A DNA stretch of 64,000 nt from NCBI GenBank assembly GCA_035771165.1, contig JAWNZC010000445.1, positions 148,501 through 212,500 of the forward strand, written 5' to 3'. Shown in pieces: positions 28,827 to 40,800 of this stretch. Within the stretch, counting starts at the first letter, position 1, and each line of letters opens with the position of its first letter. Under the pieces are notes generated by a model. That model had not been told where the DNA came from. It searched no databases and saw only the letters and a program-made list of their open reading frames with translations. A program made the translations under genes and the position numbers. The stretch is from Paragorgia papillata. Taxonomy: Eukaryota > Cnidaria > Anthozoa > Scleralcyonacea > Coralliidae.

Positions 28827-31800
28827 AAACGTACCACAAAATTCTCACTTCTGTTACATATCGTTAACTATTTGAAAATTCTATTTAATAATGCTTTTTT
28901 TTTAAATCGGCCGGTTTCAAAAGTATTTGCAACTGACTGTGAAAAAGCCTGTAGGGATCCCGATCAATTAATCCTAAGTAATTCTGTCCGAGTTCGCTTG
29001 ACCGGTTTGAGCGAAGGTCAGTACTTCGTCGAGAATTTGCTACGCGACAGAACTTGATGCAATGTAAACGGAAGAGCAATTGCCTTCATTTATAAACAGC
29101 ATACAGTAAGTCACGTTTAGACATCAGGCATCGATATTTTGGTCTTTGCAAATTACACAGAATAAAATTAAATTTGAATTGAATTATAAAATGTCACTTT
29201 AACACTTCAGGTAAGAAAGGAAAAAGGGCCCGAGAAGCAACGAATCGAGCGCGCTCCTGTGGAAGATGCGAGATACGACAAAGTTCTTGAAACCAAACCA
29301 CGTACAGACGACACGGAAATTTCCCGCAAACAAGTTATCACAGAGAAGGTTACCGTCAGCAGACGTGATATCACCAGCCCGGAGGAGACCGACAAACCAC
29401 GATATCCAAAGGACCTAGATATTGGTCGTATTGTGATTGAAGAAATCCCAGAAGAAAAGGAAGAAATTCCACGACGGGAAATTTCAAAAAAAGATGAGGC
29501 TAGACCAAAGAGTACCGACGTGACAGTCACACGACATGAAGTCAAAGATGTTCCCAGTACGCACGTTAAAGAGGAAGTTATTAAAGTTGGTAAACTGGAC
29601 GTGACTGACATTGACCAAACAGCTGTGGAGTCCAGGCGAGTAGACGAAAGAGTTAAAACCCACAGAGAAAGAGTGGAAAGTGCTCGCAAGGTATTTTTGT
29701 AAAAAGAGTTTAAATGTTCTCAGTAAATGAAATTTTTCAAAATCACAAACGTTATTTGGCATTGGAATGTGCCAAACCACCACAATATATATCGTTACGT
29801 CAATAAAGCGATTATACAAGACATTACGTTGGGGTATCGACCCGACGATCCTCGAAATCTAGTTGCATTTTTGTTTCAGCTGTATCTGGTGGTGGTGGTG
29901 GTGGTACTGGTTGTGGTACTAGTGATGCTGATGGTATGTGGTGGAGACAAGGACAGGCGTTTCGACGCTGTGCCTGGTTCGTTATGACAAGTTGCGGTTT
30001 TGTGTGGGATTGTGGTCATGTGTGCTAATACTGTCGGGACCGAGAAATAGTGTCCGCTTAGGAAAGGTGTCCGTAAGTAGATGATAGACTGTATATCGTT
30101 TTCCTGCATGGTCTGACAAGAACTTAGTTCTTATACAGTTATAGGGATTTTTCATACACAATGGATAAATGGCTTTGGCATCGGTTGGTCAACTCTATAA
30201 TTTGAATGGCCCTAGGGTATATATAAATTTCTTAAAAAAAATTCAAGTATCTACTTTTGTTTTTCTTCCAGCCGAAAAAGGAAGAAAAACCGACAGAGCG
30301 TAGAATAGAACAACGATACGTAAAAGATGTGCGTTACCACGAAGACGAGCTCGACGAGACCAAGCCACGTATGGACGAAACAAGAGTTTCCCGCAAAGAA
30401 ATAACGACCGAAAAAGTCACTGTAACAAGAGAAGACGGAACCATCACAGAAGAGATAGAAAGAGCCAAATATCCCAAAGACGAAGAAGTTGGCCGTATCG
30501 TAATTGAGGAAATGCCAGACGAGGAAGAGAAACCACGTGATCTTTATCATAAATTTTCGGAAAAACCGAGGACTTCTGAAGTACATGTTGCACGGAAAGA
30601 AGTGACAGACATTTCCAAACGTCGCGAAGAAGATGTGATGAAAGTAGGGAAACCGGATCTTCATGATTTCGAGAGAAAACCAGTAGAATCGAGAAGAGTG
30701 GAAGAAAGATTACTCACATTGACAGAAAGAGTACAAGAGCCTCGAAAGGTTTGTTAAATCGCTTATTCGCTAAATCGTGAAAATATATATATTTAACAAT
30801 TAGGGAATATAGTTGACGAGAACAAAGTTCGAGTCAACTATCATCTCATAGATATTGCGAGCGAATAATCTAATTGTTTTAAAGTAACATGATATGTTGT
30901 ACGTATACATGTAGTGCATGTGGTACGTTTGCGAGCTTGTTGTTTTAGTAGAAACTAACTTGTGTACCTTAGCTCTTCCGGATTATTAAAAAAACAAACA
31001 AAGCATAACCATAATTGTTTCTCTGTGTGAAAACCAAGGTAAAACAAATCTTCCACTCCTCATCGCCTCCATGTTGTTTTGCAACACGATCGCGAAGGAA
31101 CTGGTACTTAATTTCTTACTTGCACTCTATCGATGATCATACAATACCCTGGTTGCTATGCGTGTTTTCATTGGTTGTTGGCCATGATCTATTAGAGGAC
31201 AGACACATGGTCACGTCAGATCACGTCAGCTGACTTGCTTTTTTCCTTCTTCATGCCCCAAAATCCGGCAAGAGTTTCAACAAAAACCTTTTAAATTTTT
31301 ATTGTATAAAACAAATAGATTCCATTTTTTTTGTTGTCTGTTCAGTTATAGATGCACAGAAGACGTCACAACGTGGTAAGAACATCAGTGACCCACTCGA
31401 CTGCGTCTCGTGGGCCACTTTTTTGTTCTTACCACGTTGTGACGTCATCTGTGCATCTATAACTGAACAGACAACGGCAAAATGGAATCTATTTGTTAAA
31501 TAGATATCGGATAGAGTAGGCAATCAGATTTCAGCATTTGCACTAGTATACCAGTAAGTTCATACTAATTTATAATATATCTGACTTCGTGATAAACTTG
31601 CAGAGAAGAGACATAAATACAAACGTAGACGTGTAGACGATATGTTCCCAGCCGCGTAGTAGTATAGTCGGAGTAGCAGTCATGCAATATCTATATTATA
31701 TCGAATCCTAGCTAGATACCGTATTTACTCGACTAAAGGATATAAAGTGTAAAATATTTCAAGCGTTTTGCCAAATGCGAGAGTTTTGTGTTATTTAAAG

Positions 31801-34800
31801 TTTCGTCACCTATCTTAGTTCGTTCGTGAGATATTTAGATTTGTTAGAGATACAAATAACACAGTGCAAAATTTGTGTTGCTATTGGACTTCTATATGTT
31901 TAGTTTGCCAGTATACACGACATATTAATGAAAAACTTGTTTCTTACAATTTTAGATAAGAAAGAAGGGGAAGCCAGATGAAAGAATTGACCATATTCAC
32001 GCGAGAGATGTAGACTTCGACGACGTTCGTCGCTATGGGACCAAACCACGTACAGACGACACGGAGGTTTCGCGCAAACACGTGACCACAGAGAAGGTGA
32101 CCGTGAGCAGACGTGACATGATCACTAGCACAGATGAGACCGACAAACCAAAATACGCTAAAGAGCTTGACATTGGGCGCATTGTGATTGAAGAACTCCC
32201 AGAGGAGAAGGAAGAAGTGACGAAACATGAGGTTACTAAGAAAGACACGATTAAACCAAAGCGTACCGAAAATGTGGTAACGCGTTACGAAGTCGAAGAT
32301 TTTCCAAGAACGCACGTCAAAGAAGATGTGATTAAAGTCGGCAAGATTGATATAACCGAGTATGAGAAAACGCCAGTGGAATCTGGACGAGTGGAGCAAA
32401 GAATCGCAACCCACAGAGAAAAAGTGCAAGAACCTCGTAAGGTATTGTAAAACTTAAATAAGAACCAGAATGTGCACAAATCCTCAAATTTTCTAGTGAC
32501 CCCAGCAAAGACTGAATGACCCTGGGTTAGGTGACTTAAATAACCTCGCTTTTCTCGAACTGAAAGAAAACGAAATTTGCGGTGTATATTTCTTGTTCCT
32601 AATTTTCACCTGCTTCAGCAAGCTTTCTCTATTAAACTCCCCCTCTCTAATAATCCCTCTAAATAGCCTAAACTCAATAGGCTCCCAGAGCAAGCGATTT
32701 AACAGAAAAAATACGTTGAAAGAGGTTTCAATCGAAACTATACCGTGCATGCAGTTTTCCAGAAAGGATCACCCACAAAATAGCAATAATAATAATATGA
32801 TTTCGTACCGTGCTGTTGCCAGTTTGAAGGAATCCGTTCTCGCTCAACTACTAGAAAATTTAGAAACTGCTTTAAACGTCTACAACAAGAGCATTGCGTT
32901 TAAACCGAAACAAATTTTAATTACACGAACTGCATTATTATACTAAACATTCATAAATTTATAGGAATAACAGCTAGTTTTAAAATGTTTCACTTTCATT
33001 ATTTTGCATTATCTAGCCAAAGAAAGAGGAAAGACAGGAAGATCGAAGAATGGAACCACGCGATATCGAAGAAACGTGCTACTACCAGGAGAAACGCGAA
33101 GAAACCAAACCACATGTAGATGAAACAAGAGTTTCTCGAAGAGAAGTTGCGACAGAGAAAGTTACCGTTACCAGAGCAGACGGCACTCGGACAGAAGCGA
33201 TAGGAAGGCCAAAGTATCCCAGCGAACGGGAAGTCGGTCGCATCATAATTGAAGAAATGGCAGAAGAGAAAGAGGAAAAGCCAAGAGAGGTTTACCGTAA
33301 ATTCTCCGAGAAGCCAAAAACTAGCGAGTTGACAGTGACCAGGAGAGATGTAACAGATGTTTCCAGACCGGGCGAAAAAGAAGATGTAATGAAAGTTGGA
33401 AGACTCGATGTACATGAACTGGAGAAAACTACCGTAGAATCCAAAAGAGTAGAAGAAAGACCACTTAAAGATACAGAAAGAGTGGAACACCATCGAAAGG
33501 TAAGGTGGAAAATACTTAGAGGGCACAATTATCCGGGTCGGACTTCGATTACCGAAGATCTGCACGAGTTTGATTCTCTATTACTGAAAATCGGATGGAG
33601 CTGCGTTTCAACTGAGAAGAATCAAAACTTTTTTTGAAATTCAAATGACCCAGCCCACGCCATAAGTTTCCCTCCATGTCGATTATTTTCTCTTGTTTTC
33701 AAAAATTCAAAGTTTATGCAACTCTACGTAATATATGCAGAGTTTAATTTCAATCTACAGTAAATATATAGTGCTTCTTAATTCACTACAAACTTGACAG
33801 GTTAAACCTAAACTCACAGGTTTTTCCTTAACAAGTTTTATTTATTCGTGTGTATACAGAACAAATTGACAAGCTTTCCCTTCACAAGAAGCCGCTTTTG
33901 TTCAAAAACTGCCCTCGTGGTCAGGAAGAACTACTTTTTTGGTTAAAACAATTAGATTATTTAACTCTTAATGTCTATGTGATGATAGTTGACCCGAGTG
34001 GTAAAAAAAATCTTCCACTCCTCGTCACCCCCATACTGTTTTGCTACACGTCCGCGTGCACCATGCATGGTACTCAATTTTCTACTCGCTACCTATCGAC
34101 GAATAGATATCGAGTAGAGTAGCCAATCAAATTGCAGCATTAACAATAGTATACTACTAGTAAGTTTCTACTAAATGCGATTAGCGGCACGTCATTTCGC
34201 ACCCACGTCCACTAGCTGACAACAGCCTCTTATAGTATCACTTGTTTAAAATTTATATCTTTCAAAGTTTGATAAATTATAATGAAACTTGTAGAGTTAA
34301 CAATTAGACAAAGATCCCACTAGTTGTCGATATAACCAAATAGTCAAAGAAGCGCAGGCGAGTTAACTATTAACTATTCATACTCTTTCACTAATAGTGC
34401 ATGGTCTATCGCCAATTCTTGGTTTTCATCTGACGTCACAACGGCCATATTGGCGCACAATCTTTATCCTATGGGATTTAACTCTATTCTTATTCAAACA
34501 TTTCGTCTCGTTTCACCACCCCAACGGGGCCACCGATCACGTGAGTGAAAACGATCCATAGACAGCGAGTAGGTCAGCCAATCAGAACACAGCATTTGTA
34601 ATAGTCCACTAGTTGATTTATACTAAACAGATATAACCGCTTTTTGCCGACAAGAGAAATTTGTTTTCAGTACACACGAGCATGTAAAGCTGTTTCCCCA
34701 CTGCAACACCTTAGTAATTATTAAAAGATGTGCGTCGTACAAAGCGTCCAATTCTTGAAATTCAGTGTAAAACTTGATTTCTGACTTCAGGTAAAAAAAG

Positions 34801-37800
34801 CAGAAATGCCAGAAGAACAAAGGTTCGATCGTGTTCACGTCAAAGATATAGAAATCGACAAAGTTCGTCGAGATGAAACCAAACCACTTAAAGATGACAC
34901 ACAGATTTCCCGAAAACAAGTCACCACGGAGAAGGTTACTGTAAGCAGACGGGACATTACCAGCACAGAGGAAACAGAAAAACCCCAATATCCAAAAGAT
35001 TTAGATATTGGGCGGATTATAATCGAAGAACTTCCAGAAAAAAAAGAAGAAATTCCAAAAAGAGACCTTTCGCGAAAAGAAACCGAGGTTACAGTAACCC
35101 GAGAAGTGAAAGAGGTTCCCAGGAGACATGTTAAAGAGGATGAAACTAAAGTTGGTAAACTAGAGGAAACCGATTTTGAGATAAGACCATGGGAATCCAG
35201 AAGAGTGGAAGAAAGAGTGACAACGTACAAAGATAGAGTGGATGGTGATCGCAAGGTATTTATTACAGATGTTAAAACATTCGGAAATTTTTGTCCAAAG
35301 TATACGCATGAAAACCGTTGTTCATGATCAAAGGTGATATTACGAAATGGCAGGGGCATGTAATTCCGCCCAAATCATTCACTATAAAACGTCTGATGAG
35401 ATCTGAACATAAATAAGATATTAAAAATATAAGACAACGTTTCGACCAAATTTCGGGGCATCCTCAAATCAAAAATTCATAGTGGCATATTGTAATAGTA
35501 GATATATACCGTATAAGTACGGGGATTGAAAAGGATTAGAATAATATGTGCAATTAGCCAGAGGCTATTACGTATGTTGTTTGACGACGCGGTCAGACAT
35601 GCAGTGTAAAAATAAAGCGTGTGAAATCACTGACCGCTCAACTGCATAATTTTGCTGATACAACTGGAATTAATTATATGTATTGGATATGTGACGTCAC
35701 AGACAAACAAACTTTTAAAAATGCAATTGAATGTGAAATACTTGATGAAGTATTTTTGTTTCTTGTTGTGTGTTAGACCCATATTTGTAACTTTTAACAG
35801 CATTGCTGGCTTTGCGGTGTGCTTGTTTACTTGTAATTGAATTGACAAGAGTGAACAAGCATACTGCAAACTGACACACAAGAAACAATACTGCATTTTA
35901 TATTTAATTGCATTTTTAATTGCATTTTTGTTTGTGACGACATATATCCAATACATATTAATACAACTTGTATCAGCCAGGTTGTGCGATTGGGCCGTTT
36001 GTGATAAAATAAGGTCCAGCGAACAACGCCTGCTGAATAACCGTCAATAATCTGGCAGATAATTTCGCTTCTCAGAAAACCCTGAAACATGAACCATCGC
36101 AGATTTAAACGACTTGCTCGCTCATGTGTTGCCGGCCCTTTCTGCATGGCAGTGATAGCTGCAATAATAACGTCGATCAGTTGATGTAGCAAATGACAAA
36201 AAATGTATCAAAATATCTGTTGGAGTATATATTTTGCTTGATGTCCGAATATCGTACATAATTTCAAATTAACATAGCATGACCTAACAGACGTTTGTTG
36301 GACGTTCGTCAAGCTACTCAGCAAAGATTCCTGAGCCCCAGACAGGGTTCGAACCAGCAACCTTCTAATGACCGGTTAGACGCTCTAACCATTGAGCCAT
36401 GCACTGAGGCTCAGATGGAGAGCTAAGGTTAAAAAGTCGTGCATATGTGCTCCTAAGTGGTAGCGTTTGTATATGAGATGTGGCACTACATGTATTCGTA
36501 AAACTTATCACTTCTCAGAAACCTTTTCTGAGTAATTGAGCTTGACGAACGTCCAACAAACGTATCTTACATTATACCAAGCTCGCAAACGTACCACATG
36601 CACTACATGTATACGTACAACTTATCATAGCATGACCTGTTGCTATGCTTAAATAATGTTAAATTTGCATACTATATGATCTGTTGCTATGCTTTGCTTC
36701 GCAGCTGTTTCTGCATGCATGGCTATAGGAATGGGGTGTGTTTTATTTCAAATAAGTATTTCGCGCAATAAAAACGCGTCGCTTATATTTATCATTTTTT
36801 CACTGCACAAACTAATAGTTGTCACTAAAAAAAACTTCTTGAATAAAAGTGGTGTTAAGCCCTAATCAAACGAGAACGCAAGTCATCGCAAGTTGGCAGT
36901 CACGCTATCTCAGCCAGCCGCTCTGAATAGTTTCTCGAAAATATCATGTACCGTGACAAAGTTAAAACTTGATGAAAACACTCGTGAAACCTTTATTTTG
37001 TTAATTTGGGTGTTCGAACGACCGCCACAGAAATTCTGACTGCCAACTTGCGATGACTTGCGTTCTCGTTTGATTAGGGCTTTACACCATGGAATTTTTC
37101 GAGCAACTTGTCTTACAACGCGTAAATATCTTGCATTACAATTGCACGAGCAGGCGTGTTACACTATGCAATGTTTCTTGCAACTTGTCTAGCAAAGGCA
37201 ACCTGAGAAGGACCATGGAACGCTTCACAAAGCGTATTTTTATAATTGGCTCATGGTCGCGCAAATTGTTGCGAGACAAGTTGGAAGAGGGGTGTTACAC
37301 TGTGCAATGCTTCAATAATCCGTTAATTGCAGCGTTGCCGCTATCGTTGAAAAAAAAAAGAGAATAACTTGTTTCTACTCTGTGCAACACTTGCTGCAAC
37401 AAAAATGTTGCGAGACTTGGTGATTGCGGACTACGTTACATTATGAAGTTTCGCGTGCAACTGGTGTCGGGACATATTTGGAGACATATTGCACGAAAAA
37501 TTGTGGTGTAACACTGTCTTAAAACTGAAACAATATACTTTGTTATTTTACTTTAGTAATATTATAAGCTCATTCCAATAATACTATTATTTCCCTTTAC
37601 CTTTGTGCTTCCCGGGTATGCAAAACTTCTTATATAAAACTTCAACACCAAATTCGTACGTGTTACAACTTTCAGGACATCTGTAACGTAAGACAAGTAT
37701 ATATATTTCAGCACTAAAGAACACTGTTTTGTTTATATCGTATCTTACTCTCTAGCCGAGAAAAGAACAAACGACAGAAGAGCAAGGAATAGAGCCACGC

Positions 37801-40800
37801 TATATCGAAGACGTACGATATTTAAAGGAGAGGCGTGACGAAACAAAACCGAGGGTGGATGAAACAAGGGTGTCACGAAAAGAAGTAACGACAGAAAAAG
37901 TTACCGTAACCAGAGCTGATGGAACAAGAATAGAAGAGATAGAAAGACCTAAATATCCCAAGGAACAAGAGGTTGGTCGTATCATAATTGAAGAAATTCC
38001 AGAGAAAAAAGAGGAGACAGAAAGAGTGGAAGGACCTCGGAAAGTAAGTTAAACTAACTCTTTTCAGACGACGAAAAAAATTTCCGAAATTTTATGGTTA
38101 TAATAATTTTATTGAGTCGAATTGAGTAAATTTGTCGAATTTTACAAGTTTGCAGTATTTGCATGAACATATCGGAAAGCAGTGGAAATCCAAATCCAAA
38201 TTTGCTAGCAGAAAGTTTTAAGTGTATACGATTTGATCCTTGTGGTAAATTCAGCCATCTTTTAACATACGTTGTTCGGTATTTTGTCTGTTAAAAGAAA
38301 AAGACAAAAAAATCTCGACACCATTTTGAAGAGAAAAAAAACAAAAGGAAAAATTATAAAATCACATACTCCAAAATAACAATTCTGAGTGGAGAATGAG
38401 ACGGCCAAAGTCGATGCAAATTAAAAAGAGGGTAAACTGCCAACAGTTTAGCAACGAAATACTGACGTTTCGAGCGGAGCCCTACCGAAAATACTGCGTA
38501 CGCAGCAGAATCCGCCTTCAAATAAGTACCAGTACTCTCCAAAACCATGTTATATAGTCACCGCACTATATAGGCGGTAACTTCTCAGAGTCAATGTTCA
38601 GTGGACAAATAGAAATGCTGCATGGAACTCACCTCTAAAATTACACGTACCCTAAACTATAATAGCATCTATAAGATAAATTAATGCTATTCATACATTA
38701 TCTCAATTGCAGGCGCCGAGAAAAGACGAAAAACCAGAAAAACAAAGAGCTGGCCATCTTCATGTTGAAGATGTCGAAAAAATTCGTCGCTATGAGACCA
38801 AACCACGTCAAGACGACACAGACGTTTCTCGCAGACAAGTTAGTACAGAAAAAGTGACCGTGAGCAGGCATGATGTAGAGCAGACAGAGAAGACAGAGAA
38901 GCCTAAATATCCAAAAGAAGTCAACATTGGGCGCATTGTGATTGAGGAAATTCCGGGAGAGGAACCAACATCACGCAGAAAAACAGAGAAACCAATTGGC
39001 ACCGAGGTGTCTATGAAACGCGAGGTGAGAGAAGTCCGAAAAGCTGACGAGAAGGAAGATACAATCAAAGTCGGAAAACTCGATCTGCGTGATGTTGAAA
39101 AAGACGTCGTAGAGTCCATGACAACCGAGGAACGACTAGTGACACACAAGGACAGAATAGACCACCGTGGCAAGATCGTCACCGATCAAGGGATAGCGAG
39201 AGAAACCAAAAGAGGCCCGGGCGTCGCTGAAGACAAAATAAGGATGGCACGTAGACCCACTGATAAAATTTGGTCGAGTGTCACAAAAACAGGTGAAACT
39301 GGTCTGGTAACGTGGGAGAAGACCGATGGAGGATGGTATATCGACGAAACGACCGGAGAGAGAAGAACAGTAGAACAAGGCGTCGATGCTGTGCGTGACC
39401 ACGACGTCGTTAGGGATAGTGTCTGGGAAGAAAGTAGAAAACCTCTTGAGGAGAGCCACGAAGAAGTAGTGGTATCCGAGAAAACTGCTCCTGGTGAATC
39501 CATCGTCGTCACTAAAGATGACCGTAAAAAGATCGAAGAGGACGTAAGAGTGTCCATTCGCAAGGTTGAAAGTGCGGAAAAGAAAGAGGAAAAGAAAGTC
39601 CGACGCTTTAAGATAGACGAGTCACGCGATGCGAAAGGTGTGAAAAGGAGCGAGGAAATAAAAGAAACACAGGTTAAAGAGAAACCAAAGAAAGAACTGA
39701 TACGTGAACAAAAGAGAGGAACAGAACCTCGGGAACCGCAGAAACCCGAAAAGGTTAAAGAAAAGCACTTAAAAGAAAAGGAAACACAAACCAAAGTAAA
39801 AATCGACGAAAGAGATAGGAAGATTGAATATTACGAAAGAAAAGAAAAAGAGAGATTGCAAAGAGCTCACGACTGTCAGCGTTATGAAGAAGAGCGTTAT
39901 CACATGAAAAGAGCTTCGTCTGATCCATGGATTCTGGTTAGAAAACAAGAAAAGCGACCGGAGTTCGAGATTCGAGCAACTCAAGTCATCCACGACCCTA
40001 CAACCAAGCACAGTAGAAAATACGACGAACGTACACGAAGACAACCTGCAACCCTTCCCTGGATCGAAGTCCGGAGACGAGAAAAGAGTCTGGCGGGGAA
40101 AAAGAGTCGACATTCATACCAACTAACGCAAGAATCAGCTGCAAGAGATCGTCTACTTCTCCTGAAAATACCTCAGAAAATCTTCATTTCAATGCAACAT
40201 GGAGACAAAAGCAAGGTGAAAGAAATCGAGATTCCTTGGATGGAGGTGGAAGCTTCACGGGATTACGGTGATGGCGATCTGTTGCCATGGATTCAACTGG
40301 AAGCACGTGATTCAAAAACTCAAAGAGACCGGCTCATCATGCTAAAGATACCGCGTGAAATGGTTCTGAAGACATCCAGATTATCCAAGAGTGCAGAGCG
40401 CGAGATCCAGTTACCTTGGAACGACGTCACAAGATACTGGGAGGAAACCGGTCAAATTCCCGTTGGTTCAGGGGTACGCATGCGCTTGGGAGGCTCGCCA
40501 AGCATGAGTATCACATTACCAAGAGAGGTAAACAACGTTCAGTTCAAATCAAGTTCTCGCCAGACTATCGACGACAATCTACCAACAATTCGCCTCATGA
40601 TGCCCAAAAAGTTCTATGCTGAACGATCGTGGCAGGACCGGCCGTTGATTAATTTCGACCCAAATCGACGCATCAAATTGCGAATCAACAACCAGTCAAA
40701 TTCAAAAGTGATCGAAGACGTGCGAACCATCCGTTTAGATGAATATGAGAGGAAAAACAACTACATGCCTGTTGCCTTAACTCGCGACTACCCCCGTCGC

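Larger units (their letters stand above)
27719..29210 (+). other. Intron A14-B14: hairpin and microsatellite, no gene
   Basis: Holds a short AT run (27784-27802), a palindrome (28198-28345) and a compound tetranucleotide tract. Nothing coding is supported; the segment 28900-29060 is unexplained. Confidence 0.65.
35256..37755 (+). other. Intron B16-A17 (2.5 kb) with three inverted-repeat elements
   Basis: Holds a foldback (35654-35977), a tRNA-like terminal-repeat element (36291-36563) and a 224-bp element with TTA target duplication (36858-37081). The stretch 37090-37500 has repeated gcaacttg and gtgttacac words, also seen at 52130-52310. No coding sequence is supported. Confidence 0.65.

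Noticed and set aside
28508..28837. Minus-strand frame of 109 codons (FIYLFIYLF, CLLACLLA)
   Set aside because: It is the tetranucleotide microsatellite read in frame.
32593..32946. 117-codon plus-strand frame in the B15-A16 intron
   Set aside because: Low-complexity, no homology to neighbours, no splice support; length is within chance expectation.
35390..35420. CTGATGAGATCTGAA resembling a hammerhead ribozyme core
   Set aside because: The stem between CTGATGA and GAAA cannot be formed properly and no matching stems I or III are seen.
36335..36410. Functional tRNA gene (threonine-like GGT anticodon)
   Set aside because: The loop lacks the invariant T33, the T stem is mismatched and the linker before the D stem is too long; it is kept only as a tRNA-like segment.
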